This document shows positions 43,244-51,922 of a DNA stretch of 64,000 bases, piece by piece (position 1 is the stretch's first letter; each line of letters starts with the position of its first letter). The stretch comes from DAIDKA01 sp963726995 (GTDB lineage: Bacteria; Pseudomonadota; Gammaproteobacteria; Steroidobacterales; Steroidobacteraceae): positions 434,001 through 498,000 of the forward strand of contig CAVSEP010000004.1 of the NCBI GenBank assembly GCA_963726995.1, given 5' to 3'. Below the pieces are notes generated by a model. That model had not been told where the DNA came from and made no database searches. It was given only the letters and a program-made list of their open reading frames with translations. A program made the position numbers and the translations under genes.

Positions 43244-43781
43244 ATGCCTCCGCCCATAAAAGTTGAATTGGTAGCCTACGATCCACAGTGGGTTGAAACC
43301 GCTAGAGTGGAAAGTGACGCGCTTGGCGCCGCACTCGGGCCGACCGTAGTGGCGGTACACCATATCGGTTCGACCGCCATACCAGGCATCCGCGCGAAGC
43401 CGATATTGGACCTCATGCCCGTTGTCACCAGCTTGGCGAAACTCGATGAATTGCGCGAGGTCGTTGAGGCCCTTGGATACAATTGGTGGGGAGAATTCGG
43501 TCTACGGGGCCGTCGTTATTGTACAAAGGATGATCGAATAATCGTAGTCGCTTGGTGCAGCTTCATTGCTACGAGAGGGATTCTCCGAAGTCGTCCGCCA
43601 TCTGGCATTCCGAGATTACCTCCGAGCACGATCAGACCTCGCGCTCGAATACGAGAACGAGAAACTCCGTTGTCAGCTACAGCACCCAGACAATTCTCAC
43701 TCGTACAGTGACTGCAAAGGTGCGTGGGTGGAGAATATCGAAAGTCAGGCTCTGGCTTGGTGCGCCGCCGCGCACTATTGA
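43244..43781 (+). pseudogene. Cassette 6: GrpB-family protein, broken by two deletions
   Basis: The first frame reads PPPIKVELVAYDPQWVETAR, VVAVHHIGSTAIPGIRAKPI and DLMPVV, the classic GrpB/nucleotidyltransferase-like signature. After GRRYCTKDD the frame drifts. VQLHCYERDSP (frame 2, from about 43550) and SEVVRHLAFRDYLRAR then LEYENEKLRCQLQHPDNSHS (frame 3) complete the protein at 43781. Two single-base losses near 43540 and 43565 explain this. The repaired length is about 180 residues, normal for GrpB (UPF0157). Such genes are common integron cargo; their function is unknown. Confidence 0.78.
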
Positions 43782-43790
43782 TCGGCCCAT

Positions 43791-43823
43791 AAGCAGACAT
43801 TGATGACCGTCAGGTGTGGGTCA
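43791..43823 (+). repeat. 33-bp degenerate repeat, copy 2
   Basis: AAGCAGACATT at the left, CCGTC at the centre and GGGTCA at the right, spaced exactly as in copy 1. It lies 10 bases after the GrpB stop. Confidence 0.4.
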
Positions 43824-43907
43824 CGACCCGCCGACCGGGGGTCATTCAAGCGACCGGCTGGTTTCGAGGGTGGATATCGGACGACTTCCCGCCCGAACCC
43901 GACAGCC

Positions 43908-43914
43908 GTTAGGC
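43908..43914 (+). other. Integron-type core site GTTAGGC
   Basis: GTTAGGC fits the R' consensus exactly. No complementary left half could be identified in the preceding 130 bases. Similar isolated cores lie at 43196 (GTTAGGA) and 45493 (GTTAGCT). Confidence 0.35.
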
Positions 43915-44074
43915 TGTGAGATGTACGGGATATCGGGGGTAGCCCGCGGCGATCGCCGATGCGAGAGACGCGGTGTGCGGTCAAAAGGTCTGGTGAGCAC
44001 CAAACATTCGAGCGCGCGTCGGATTTTCCTCTTCCAATCGATCCGCGGATATTGGAAGCGACGCGCCGTTCCTG

Positions 44075-44389
44075 CTAACCCCCCGGGCGGCCATCCGCTA
44101 TGTACTGGGCGGTACTGGGCACTAAAGCGGGTCCCGTGTCACGTACGCCTGATGCGCGACTACTAACGAGCAGCCGCTCCTTCAATTGAGCCCGTGTGTA
44201 ACAAACATAGACCTGAAAGCGGTTCTGTGATTCTTTGTCGCAGTACAATTCCTGGCCGTTACTCACTGCGCGAACGTAGCCACGAAGGTCTACTTTCGAG
44301 TAGCCCGTATCTGCAGCCATAGATGCGCATGCGCCCAGCGCCGATGTTGCAACTAAAGCGAACAGGATTCGCGTGATTTGCCGTTTCAT
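44075..44389 (-). CDS. Cassette 7: small lipoprotein of unknown function
   Basis: 104 residues from ATG 44389 behind GGGAGG. KRQITRILFALVATSALGAC is a lipoprotein signal with lipobox LGAC. The mature part has three further cysteines (ELYCDKESQNRFQVYVCYTR). It is on the opposite strand to the preceding cassette genes, which is uncommon but known for cassettes with their own promoter. The last about 25 residues (RDTGPALVPSTAQYIADGRP) look low in constraint and may be read-through. No family recognised. Confidence 0.6.
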   Translation of the reverse strand: MKRQITRILFALVATSALGACASMAADTGYSKVDLRGYVRAVSNGQELYCDKESQNRFQVYVCYTRAQLKERLLVSSRASGVRDTGPALVPSTAQYIADGRPGG

Positions 44390-44778
44390 CCAAGCCTCCC
44401 GCGCACGCATAACAATCAGCTAAATTGTACTACCCCACGCATAGAATTTAAAACCGTTTGCGCGAACCAATCATTTGTGGCAACGATCCGCTTCATCGAT
44501 AACAGGTTGATTTATCAAGGCGATGATCTTTCTTGCGGACTCGTGGCACGAAGGCTTCGCTGGTTTTGATACGGGCCGGGCCTTTCTCCGGGACTTATTG
44601 GCCGTCTAGAACATCAAATGAGAACGGCAGAGTCAGTACAAACCGGACTGCCGTCAAGACGTTCTTGAACACCGTTCGGGGCAGCACGTGGACGCTACCT
44701 CTCATCGGGAGACCGGCCGATTCGGCGTTCCTGAATGCTGCCGTTGGCGATCGTCTGCAATGGGTGCCCAGCCGCCGT
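44390..44778. other. Non-coding stretch within the array
   Basis: No supported gene. GCATAAC at 44407-44413 resembles an R'' core and could mark a worn attC. Otherwise nothing is seen. Confidence 0.35.
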
Positions 44779-45186
44779 TCAACCGCCCTCGGTTGCGCGC
44801 CGCCAATACTCCCCCGGTCGAATGATTGGGATCTCATGGATGTGTTGCATATCGAGCAGGTCACGATCAACGCTGATCAGGAGCGCGCAGTCGCCACCAA
44901 CCGCGGTGCCCAAGACGGGTATGTCTGTCGGGTCCCGACACAGGTCTGACGGCAAATCGGCTGGCTCAACAACCACGGCCACGCGGCGAAGAAATGCGGC
45001 GAGCTGGTTGGCCTCGCGCTCCGGGAAGCGGAATTTCTCCACCAGCTTTCGTCCCAGTTCTCCGAGGATGAATTCGGAAATCACAAGCTCATGGTGCAAG
45101 AGCAGATCTTCCAGCAACTCGGCACACACGCCTGCGCGGCTAATATGAGCCGCGATCAGCACAGAAGAATCAAGCGCAATCCTCAC
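44779..45186 (-). CDS. PIN-domain toxin (VapC-like)
   Basis: 135 residues from GTG 45186. The acidic PIN residues are in place: D6 in MRIALDSSVLIAAH, E in VISEFILGELGRK, D in PTDIPVLGTA, and D in LLISVDRDLL. PIN toxins are metal-dependent RNases that cut tRNA or rRNA. The start overlaps the antitoxin stop (GTGA), the standard toxin-antitoxin arrangement. Location at the end of a cassette array fits the known stabilising role of such modules. It belongs to the stand-alone PIN family paired with RHH antitoxins. Confidence 0.87.
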   Translation of the reverse strand: MRIALDSSVLIAAHISRAGVCAELLEDLLLHHELVISEFILGELGRKLVEKFRFPEREANQLAAFLRRVAVVVEPADLPSDLCRDPTDIPVLGTAVGGDCALLISVDRDLLDMQHIHEIPIIRPGEYWRRATEGG

Positions 45187-45404
45187 TTCTTCTGTAGGAC
45201 TTCGAAAACATCCTCATCGGTGTTGATCCCCTCAGCCTGTGCGCGGGCGACCAACCTGGACCGCAAGGTGCGAAATTCTGCGACCCGCAGGTAGCGCTTC
45301 AGCGCCTCTCGCGCAAGATCGCTCTTGGAAATTCCCAGCGCGGCGCTTTGCCGTTCCAGGGCCTTGTCCAAATCTTCCGGTACGCGCAGCGTCAAAGTGC
45401 TCAT
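45183..45404 (-). CDS. Ribbon-helix-helix (CopG-like) antitoxin
   Basis: 73 residues. The N-terminus STLTLRVPEDLDKALERQSA, then LGISKSDLAREALKRYL, forms the ribbon-helix-helix DNA-binding fold. The C-terminal tail (INTDEDVFEVLQKK) should bind and neutralise the PIN toxin encoded next. It probably represses the operon through the near-palindrome overlapping its own start codon. Confidence 0.86.
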   Translation of the reverse strand: MSTLTLRVPEDLDKALERQSAALGISKSDLAREALKRYLRVAEFRTLRSRLVARAQAEGINTDEDVFEVLQKK

Positions 45405-45422
45405 GTATTACAATGTACTACA
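45404..45422. promoter_or_regulatory. Candidate operator of the toxin-antitoxin operon
   Basis: TGTATTACAATGTACTACA matches its own reverse complement at 16 of 19 positions and begins on the A of the antitoxin ATG. Position and size suit an RHH dimer-of-dimers operator. Confidence 0.5.
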
Positions 45423-45817
45423 TCGCCATTGAGATGGCAAATCTGCGCGTTGGACGCGTCCTATGCCTCAGTTCTTGCAAAATCCGATGGCGGTTAGCTG
45501 ACGTTCGCGGACGGCAGCTTCGGGTCAACTTTCGCCATTCGCTGCAGTGCGCGATGAACGGCAGGATACAGGAACCAATTTCTACGCTTTCGGCGCAGGA
45601 GCGGCCGGTCGAGGTAAGTGCCCGTATTTCTCCGGAGCAGTCATTTGCAGCGCAACAGGGCCAACGCGTTTCCCGGCGGTCCGCAAAGGCCCTGCAAGTG
45701 CTGAAATGCCACGCGTCTGCCATGCGGGGCGTTACACCCGCACGTCAGAGGCGCCTCGTTACCGGTGAACGAGTCGACGACGACAAAGGTCGCAGCAGAT
45801 TCTAGGACGGCGAGCCG
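45423..45817. other. Non-coding stretch at the right edge of the array
   Basis: No supported gene. It includes the core-like GTTAGCT (45493-45499). Overlapping it is a third, weaker copy of the 33-bp repeat ending in GGGTCA (45495-45527). Confidence 0.4.
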
Positions 45818-47062
45818 CTAAGCCATGGCCGCAGCCGTTCCTGCCTTGCCCTTGTCAATGCAACCCCAGAGGGTGAAGCCGATGAAGGCAGCAAGCGCGA
45901 CCACTGGCACGGCGAGATCGAGCTGCACACCAAAGTCGAGTCGGTGAGCCCAAATCGCCATGGCTACGACCGTCAGACTCGCCGGCACAATCAGCGGCCA
46001 TCCGCTATGTCCCATGTCGTGCAGACGCCGGGTATACAGAACGATAGCGGGGTACAACAAAACCAATACCATCCAAGAGTTATATGGGCCTGGACCCGAA
46101 TGCGTGTAGTCCCACACGGCGATCGCCAGGGGGATCAACGCGGCCATGAAGTGTTTGCGCGAGGTGCGGCCATGTGAGAACACGTACAACGAGTCGAAGG
46201 TCAAGGCTTGCTCAGATTCTCCGAGCGTTAGTACACGACGCTGCAATGCATCCTGGTAGTAGCCGAAATAAGCCAGCATCAGTAGGCCGTTCAGGGCAAA
46301 GGCCGCGACCGCCAGCAATAAAGACAGAGGCTCATGTTCCAGCAGCGCCCAGAACAGTGCACACACTGAAGTCGGCATTACCACACACAGTGCAGCCGGG
46401 GCGAATGCGCCAGTCAATATGAAGGCGCCTGCGATCAGTTGAATCAGCATCGCAACGCTCATCAGGCCAGAGTGCACAAAGGAGCCCATCAGCTCAGCGG
46501 CAATCGGTTCATGGCCTGTCGGCATTGTCCAAAGGCCGAATAGCAGGTAATTGGCGCCGTTGAGCAACATCCAGACGCCAAAAATGATGCGACCGGCCAG
46601 CACTAACTGCTGCATGCCAGGACTCGCCGCCGCGTTTACAGTGCCATCGGCGCCAATGGGCAGTGGCTTCGCGCGCAGCGTAAACATCGCGCGATAGCAG
46701 CCGAAGAAGGCCACAGAGAGAAAAATATTGCTAACAAGAACTTTTCCACCGGCGATCATCGATCCGATTTGGTAATGCGCCAGTGGTGCGTCCCACCAGA
46801 ATACGTTGAACACGACTGTCATGCATACGAGAAGCATGAGCGGAGCGTAGAAGCCGAACAGGACGGCAATTCCGGTCAGCAGCTCCACGGCTTTCACGGC
46901 ATCAAAAAGATGGCTATGCAGAAATGCAAACAGCGTCTCATGCTGCAAAGGAATAGTCGTGAAATATCCCGGCTGCGGAAATATATGAACAAAGTGCTCA
47001 ACACCCATCGGAATCATCCAGGCCGCGTACCAAAGTCGCACGGTCCACGTTACGTATTTCAT
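45818..47062 (-). CDS. DoxX-like/DoxX-like/DUF805 fusion membrane protein
   Basis: Read from ATG 47062 (MKYVTWTVRLWYAAWMIPMG), 414 residues. Residues 1-130 match the separate DoxX-like protein at 23720-24139 (HSHLFDAVKAVELLTGIAVL, YRAMFTLR). Residues about 155-414 match the DoxX/DUF805 protein at 22908-23723 (LAGRIIFGVWMLLNGANYLL, RRLHDMGHSGWPLIVPASLT). At least ten membrane helices are predicted by eye. It is a natural fusion of the two neighbours seen elsewhere in this window, so all three probably share one function in the inner membrane, as yet unknown. Confidence 0.83.
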   Translation of the reverse strand: MKYVTWTVRLWYAAWMIPMGVEHFVHIFPQPGYFTTIPLQHETLFAFLHSHLFDAVKAVELLTGIAVLFGFYAPLMLLVCMTVVFNVFWWDAPLAHYQIGSMIAGGKVLVSNIFLSVAFFGCYRAMFTLRAKPLPIGADGTVNAAASPGMQQLVLAGRIIFGVWMLLNGANYLLFGLWTMPTGHEPIAAELMGSFVHSGLMSVAMLIQLIAGAFILTGAFAPAALCVVMPTSVCALFWALLEHEPLSLLLAVAAFALNGLLMLAYFGYYQDALQRRVLTLGESEQALTFDSLYVFSHGRTSRKHFMAALIPLAIAVWDYTHSGPGPYNSWMVLVLLYPAIVLYTRRLHDMGHSGWPLIVPASLTVVAMAIWAHRLDFGVQLDLAVPVVALAAFIGFTLWGCIDKGKAGTAAAMA

Positions 47063-48035
47063 CCGATTCCCCCTTCCTTCTTTGAGATCTCGTACTGCGA
47101 CTTGATGCCGCAGGAGAACATTAGCTTTAGTCAACTATTTAAGGCTAATGCCACGTCGCCGCAGTTACTAGAGATTTATGACTACCAAATCGCCATGCTG
47201 CAGCGCGCCCTAACCTTCTCGGGCCTGTTCAACCTCCCGATTCCGGTTCCCATTCTTGACGTGTGTGCGCGCCTGGGAGTGGGGCGGTGCGAAACTGGCG
47301 GCGCGATCCTTCCCACCTGAAACTCGACCTCGGCGCCTGCTCGAACGGGCCACGTCTTTTCGCATCGCCTATCAGTGGGACCGATACCGCCTTTCCATGT
47401 GGTGCAGGCCTGCAGGTGAGACATGCGGCCATGGCGCTTCGCATCGAATGCGAGCGCCTGAGCGACAGCCATGGCGGCCCGGAACTTCTCTCCGTTGGGG
47501 CGCCATGGGCGTGTTGAGAGTGCCGGATCGGTTTTCGCCTTCTCGGTTCCAGACACTCACAACGTCCGCTTTGGGTCACAGCGAAGATTGGATGGTCCTC
47601 TCCGGTGTCTGCGATGCCTCGCCGAAGCGCGTGAGGAGGCTTGGACCTGCGTGAATTGGAGAGCGAGCTCGCTCATCGGTACGGCTGCTTGCACTGAATG
47701 TGGTATTACCGCGAATGCAACGGGGGCCGAATCGGGACCAGCAATCCTGGTGGGCTCGGCGCCGGATTTCCTGACCGACAGGCAGAAGCGGGAAAATGAA
47801 TTGCGCAGCATGCCTCTCCCGAATAGGGCGCTGTTCTGTGCCGCCCTGGTACTGGCTGGTGCGGCGGTGCCCATGGCCCTTTTATTGAAGCTAGGTTCGA
47901 TGCTCGATTGGATTGCTAGGTAATAGGACCTACCAATCATCGATACGTGAGTTTTGCAAGATAGTGCGAGCCGGCCTGCGACGGTTTATTCTCACAGTCC
48001 TCATCGATCTGTCTGATTTCTGGAGCGGGCACAAT
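47063..48035. other. Stretch without a convincing gene
   Basis: Several open frames overlap on both strands but none has a recognisable domain or good start. A 71-codon frame from ATG 47105 (MPQENISFSQLFKANATSPQ) has plausible composition and could be the start of a damaged gene. GC changes along the stretch, suggesting a rearranged junction. Confidence 0.35.
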
Positions 48036-49205
48036 ATGGTTGATAACGCAAATGTGAAATCCGGGCTGTCACCCGAGCGTCTGCAGTACCTCAGTGAAGT
48101 GATCCGGCAGGAGATCGAGGCGGGGCGCTACCTGGGTGCCAGCATCGTGGTCGCGCGCCACGGCCGGATCGGCCTGCAGACGGCGATCGGCCGTCATCGC
48201 TCCGATGATCCGCGGCCGCTGCGCACCGATTCGGTGTTCAATTTGCTGTCGGTGACTAAGGCGTTCACGAACGTGCTCATGCTGCGGGCCATCGAACTCG
48301 GTCGGTTTGCCCTGACGACCAAGGTCTCCAGCGTGATCCCCGAATTCAGTGGCTATCCGCGGGAAAACATCACGGTCTACCACATGATGACGCACATGTC
48401 GGGCCTCCCATCGTTGTTCATGCCCGTGCCGGGAATGTTCCTGGATCGGCTGGAGGAGGTAATCGGAATCATCTGCAAGCACGTGCACTCGACCGAGGAG
48501 CCAGGTCGGGCAGTGCACTACGCGCCGATGATTCCGCACGCACTGATGGGCGAGATGTTGCGCCGGACGGATCCGCAGCAGCGGGCGTTCCGCGCCATCA
48601 TGGACGAGGATCTGCTTAAGCCGCTCGGGATGGCCGACACCGCCGTCGGCCTGCGCGCCGACCTGCGCGACCGACATGTGGTGCTGGAATTCCCGAAGGG
48701 CTTTCCTGTGCAGCATCTGGGGCACGGCAACCTCGGGCCCCACGGCGCCTTTCTAGAAGAAAAGGCCGAAATGCCCTGGGTGGGCATGGTGTCGAGCGCC
48801 TACGACATGTATCGATTCGCCGAGATGCTGCGCCGCGGCGGTGAATTGGACGGGTCCCGGATTTTGAGCCCGGCAACCATTGACCGAGCCACCCGAGCGC
48901 GCACCGGGGAGCTGCCCAACGAGCTGTACCGCTCGCTCGCCGTGGGCCGCGGCTGGGAACCCTATCCAGCCTATCTCGGGATCGGCTTTGCCTTGCGCGG
49001 CGAGCGGATTTGCCATCATCAGTTCGGCACGCTGACCTCGCCGCGCACCTTCGGCAATCATGGGGCGGGCAGCACGCTGTTTTGGGTCGACCCGGAGCTG
49101 GATCTGACATTCGCCTGCCTCACCGCCGGGGTCATGGACGAGGGCGACAATATCGAGCGCTTCCAGCGCCTGTCGGACATCGCGGTGTCGGCCACGATCG
49201 ACTGA
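48036..49205 (+). CDS. Serine hydrolase of the beta-lactamase/EstB family
   Basis: Read from ATG 48036 (MVDNANVKSGLSPERLQYLS), 389 residues. FNLLSVTKAFTN gives the S-x-x-K motif. RAVHYAPMIPHALMGEMLRR has the Tyr in the second-motif position, with Pro in place of the usual Asn. FGNHGAGSTLFWVDP is the third box (HGAG in place of KTG), as in EstB-type esterases. VYHMMTHMSGLPSLF is the usual THTSG-like motif. No signal peptide, so it is likely a cytoplasmic esterase or lactonase rather than a beta-lactamase. It converges on an SDR gene with a 2-base gap. Confidence 0.88.
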   Translation: MVDNANVKSGLSPERLQYLSEVIRQEIEAGRYLGASIVVARHGRIGLQTAIGRHRSDDPRPLRTDSVFNLLSVTKAFTNVLMLRAIELGRFALTTKVSSVIPEFSGYPRENITVYHMMTHMSGLPSLFMPVPGMFLDRLEEVIGIICKHVHSTEEPGRAVHYAPMIPHALMGEMLRRTDPQQRAFRAIMDEDLLKPLGMADTAVGLRADLRDRHVVLEFPKGFPVQHLGHGNLGPHGAFLEEKAEMPWVGMVSSAYDMYRFAEMLRRGGELDGSRILSPATIDRATRARTGELPNELYRSLAVGRGWEPYPAYLGIGFALRGERICHHQFGTLTSPRTFGNHGAGSTLFWVDPELDLTFACLTAGVMDEGDNIERFQRLSDIAVSATID

Positions 49206-49207
49206 GG

Positions 49208-50027
49208 CTAGTCAATCGGTGGTCCGATTGACAGACCGCCGTCGTTGAAAAGCTCTGCACCGGTCATGAAGCTGGAGGCGCCGGAGGCCAGGAACAATGC
49301 CAATCCCTTCATCTCGTGTGGCTGCCCGACCCTATGCAGTGGGATGATGCGCGCCGCGCGCTCCTGCCACTCCGGCTCCTTCAGGTGACCGCCGCCGATG
49401 TTGGTGGCAAAGGGTCCTGGGGCGATGGCATTGACATTGATGTTGAAGCGCGCGAGTTCGAGCGCGGCATTCCGCATCAGCGCGGCGGTTCCGGCCTTGG
49501 CCGCCGGGTAGGCCGCCGCCAGGGCGCTGTTGCGCACCGAAGCGACCGATGTGGTCACGATAATGCGCCCCGCCCGCTGCGGCTTCATGTGGCGCGCCGC
49601 TGCCTTGAGGGTATTGAAGACGGCATTGAGGTTGACCTCGATGTTGCGGTTCCAGCGCTCATCGTCATAATTTTCCAGCGCGCCCTCGAGCGTGCGCTGT
49701 CCATCCGGGCCGATGATGCCGACCCCTGGATCGACACCCGCATTCGCAAACACCACATCCAGCCGTCCGTGCGCCGCCACGGCTTCGTCAAAGGCGCGTT
49801 GCGTCGCCGGTCGGTCGGTGACATCGACCACCGTGCCCGCGAACCTCCCACCCCAGGGCGCGCAGCCGCGCGCACTCGCGCGCCAGCCCGGCCACATCGG
49901 CATCCAGTATGGAGACCCGCGCGCCGTTTTCTGCGAGTGATTCCACGAAGGCCAGACCGATGCCGCTGGCGCCCCCGGTCACGATGACGCCAAGACCGGT
50001 CACGTCGAAGAGTTCCGCTGCCTTCAT
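49208..50027 (-). pseudogene. SDR-family oxidoreductase (frameshifted)
   Basis: From ATG 50027 the frame reads LFDVTGLGVIVTGGASGIGL and VSILDADVAGLARECARLRA, then fails after GWEVRG. The next frame continues TVVDVTDRPATQRAFDEAVA, DVVFANAGVDPG and IIVTTSVASVRNSALAAAYP, with catalytic Tyr and Lys in YPAAKAGTAALM, and NAIAPGPFATNIG, to 49208. One extra base between about 49836 and 49853 explains the break. The repaired protein would be about 272 residues, a classical 3-oxoacyl-reductase-like SDR with intact Ser-Tyr-Lys. It is divergent from the tandem SDR pair. Confidence 0.8.
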
Positions 50028-50143
50028 CTTGTCTTGCCCCTGCGCCGGCCACTCGCTGGCGGCCTGTCCGCTAGGGTGACATACCCGGGGACGCAGGGGA
50101 TACTCGACCCCGCGGCAGCGTAACGACCGAGGGGGGAGCAGGC

Positions 50144-51034
50144 ATGAAAAACGTCCACGACCGAACGGCCTTCGTCACCGGCGGGGCGAGTGGCATCGGC
50201 TTAGGCATGGCGCAAGCCTTCCTGCGCGCCGGCATGCGGGTGATCCTCGCGGATGTACGCGCGGATGCGCTGGAGGGCGCACTGGCCAGCCTCGATGTCC
50301 ATGGCCGCGCGCACGCCTTGGCGCTGGACGTGACCGACCGACACGCCATGCAGGCGGCCGCCGAGTCTGCCGAGCGCCAGTTCGGGCCCATCCATGTGCT
50401 GTGCAACAATGCCGGCGTCGGCATGATCGGCGCCGTCAAGTCCATGACCTATGACGACTGGGACTGGTGCGTGGGTGTCAATCTCGGCGGGGTGATCAAT
50501 GGCATTCAGACCTTCCTGCCCCGGATGCTCGCGCACGGCGAGGGCGGCCACATTGTGAACACCTCCTCCATCGGCGCGCTGTCGCCGGGCCCGGGCGGCT
50601 GCGCCTACCTCGCCGCCAAGGCGGCCGTCTTGGTTCTTTCGGAAGCGCTGCGCATCGACCTGCTGGCTGACGGCATCGGTGTGAGCGTGCTGGTGCCCGG
50701 TCCCACCCGCTCCAACATCAACCAGGTCGGCCGGCTGCGGCCCGAGCGTTTCGGCGACACGGGCTTGCGCGAGGTGGAAGCACAACTGGCGGGCAGGCCG
50801 CTGTTCGAAAACGGCATGGACCCGGTAGCCGTGGGGGAGCGGGTGCTGGAGGCCATCCGCGAGGATCGTCTGTTTGTGTTCACGCATCAGGAGTTCAAGC
50901 CGGGTGTGGCGCAGCGGTTCCAGGCAATTCTGACCGGTTTCCCGCATGGACCGGTGGACCCGGAGCGCGCCAAGGGGTACAGCTTCCCGCTGGTGCATTC
51001 GCAGTATGCTGAGATTTTGGGGCGCAATGCATGA
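50144..51034 (+). CDS. SDR-family oxidoreductase (first of a tandem pair)
   Basis: A 296-residue classical SDR. TAFVTGGASGIGLGMAQAFL binds the cofactor, VLCNNAGVGM is the NAG motif, and IVNTSSIGALSPGPGGCAYL holds the catalytic Ser and Tyr with Lys in YLAAKAA. An extended C-terminal region (GYSFPLVHSQYAEILGRNA) follows. Asp at the end of strand 2 (ILADVRAD) suggests NAD(H) preference. The next gene begins inside its stop (ATGA) and encodes a close paralogue, pointing to tandem duplication. It is probably part of an operon running through the MFS and Crp/Fnr genes. Confidence 0.9.
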   Translation: MKNVHDRTAFVTGGASGIGLGMAQAFLRAGMRVILADVRADALEGALASLDVHGRAHALALDVTDRHAMQAAAESAERQFGPIHVLCNNAGVGMIGAVKSMTYDDWDWCVGVNLGGVINGIQTFLPRMLAHGEGGHIVNTSSIGALSPGPGGCAYLAAKAAVLVLSEALRIDLLADGIGVSVLVPGPTRSNINQVGRLRPERFGDTGLREVEAQLAGRPLFENGMDPVAVGERVLEAIREDRLFVFTHQEFKPGVAQRFQAILTGFPHGPVDPERAKGYSFPLVHSQYAEILGRNA

Positions 51035-51915
51035 TGGACCTGGCCAAGAAAGTTGCGTTCGTCACAGGTGGCGCCAGCGGTATCGGCTTCGGAATGGTGC
51101 GGGCCTTTCTGCAGGCCGGCATGCGAGTGTTCATCGCCGATGCCTCGGCTGCGAACCTGGAGGATGCCGTCAGGCAGCTGCGGGGCAGTCGTGGCGACTA
51201 TCGGGCGCTGCAGCTTGACGTGACTGACCGGGAGGCGATGGCGCGGGCCGCGCAGGAGGTGGAGCGCGCGTTCGGCGCAGTCCATGTGCTCTGCAATAAC
51301 GCCGGCATCGGCATGGCGCCGCCGGTGCGCGACGCGGGGTACGCCGACTGGGACCGGATGCTGGGCATCAATCTGGGGGGCGTGGTCAACGGGATCGTCA
51401 CGTTCCTGCCTCGAATGCGGGCCCACGGGGAGGGCGGCCACATCGTCAATACGTCGTCGATGGCTGGGATCATCCCGCTTCCGGATCCGGGCACTCTGTA
51501 TTCCACCAGCAAGTTCGCGGTGCGCGGACTGTCCGAGTCGCTGCGGTTGGCGCTCACGGATGATCGGATCGGTGTCTCGGTGTTGTGTCCGGGGCTGACG
51601 CTGACGCGCATCCTGGATGAGGCGCGAGAGGCCATGCGTGCGGCGCCGCTCGATGAGCTGAGCGCCGGGTTTGTGAATGCCCAGCAGTTCGCGATGGATC
51701 CGCTCGTCGTCGGCGAGGCGGTAGTGGCCGCGATCCGCCGCAATGAGCTGTACATCCTGCCGCACGCGGAATTTGTCGAGGAGGTGCGCGAGCTGCATGC
51801 CGAGCTGTTGGGCGCGTTTCGCACGGACCTGCCGCCCCACCCGGATCGCGCCGCGTTCGAGAATGTGCGCCGCAAGCTCATCGCCGAACTGAAGGCCAAG
51901 CAGCGCGAAGGGTAG
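51031..51915 (+). CDS. SDR-family oxidoreductase (second of a tandem pair)
   Basis: 294 residues, closely similar to the preceding protein: AFVTGGASGIGFGMVRAFLQ, VLCNNAGIGMAPPVRDAGYA, GVVNGIVTFLPRMRAHGEGG and HIVNTSSMAGIIPLPDPGTL with YSTSKFAVRGLSESL as the catalytic Tyr-Lys. The C-terminus differs (NVRRKLIAELKAKQREG). FIADASAANL again suggests NAD(H). Translation is coupled to the upstream copy. The two enzymes may act on successive or related hydroxy intermediates. Confidence 0.9.
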   Translation: MMDLAKKVAFVTGGASGIGFGMVRAFLQAGMRVFIADASAANLEDAVRQLRGSRGDYRALQLDVTDREAMARAAQEVERAFGAVHVLCNNAGIGMAPPVRDAGYADWDRMLGINLGGVVNGIVTFLPRMRAHGEGGHIVNTSSMAGIIPLPDPGTLYSTSKFAVRGLSESLRLALTDDRIGVSVLCPGLTLTRILDEAREAMRAAPLDELSAGFVNAQQFAMDPLVVGEAVVAAIRRNELYILPHAEFVEEVRELHAELLGAFRTDLPPHPDRAAFENVRRKLIAELKAKQREG

Positions 51916-51922
51916 GCCTGGG

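Larger units (their letters stand above)
39954..45499 (+). mobile_element. Integron gene-cassette array without visible integrase (CALIN-like)
   Basis: This block differs from its surroundings. It holds short unrelated genes (membrane protein, secreted peptide, two GNATs, methyltransferase, GrpB, lipoprotein, PIN/RHH pair), lower GC, and sites matching integron recombination cores. GTTAG-type R' cores occur at 39954, 40499, 43196, 43908 and 45493; RYYYAAC-type R'' cores at 40393, 40881 (imperfect) and 41446 (GCCTAAT). The site 40393-40505 has fully complementary arms with two extrahelical bases, diagnostic of attC. Several cassette genes contain indels. The gene classes are those common in chromosomal integrons. 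The right boundary is approximate. Confidence 0.75.

Noticed and set aside
45239..45805. 188-codon forward frame across the antitoxin gene
   Set aside because: It is antisense to a clear RHH antitoxin and has no protein-like features.
47182..47923. Several overlapping short frames on both strands between the DoxX fusion and the serine hydrolase
   Set aside because: They conflict with each other, lack domains and good ribosome sites, and have the composition of non-coding DNA.
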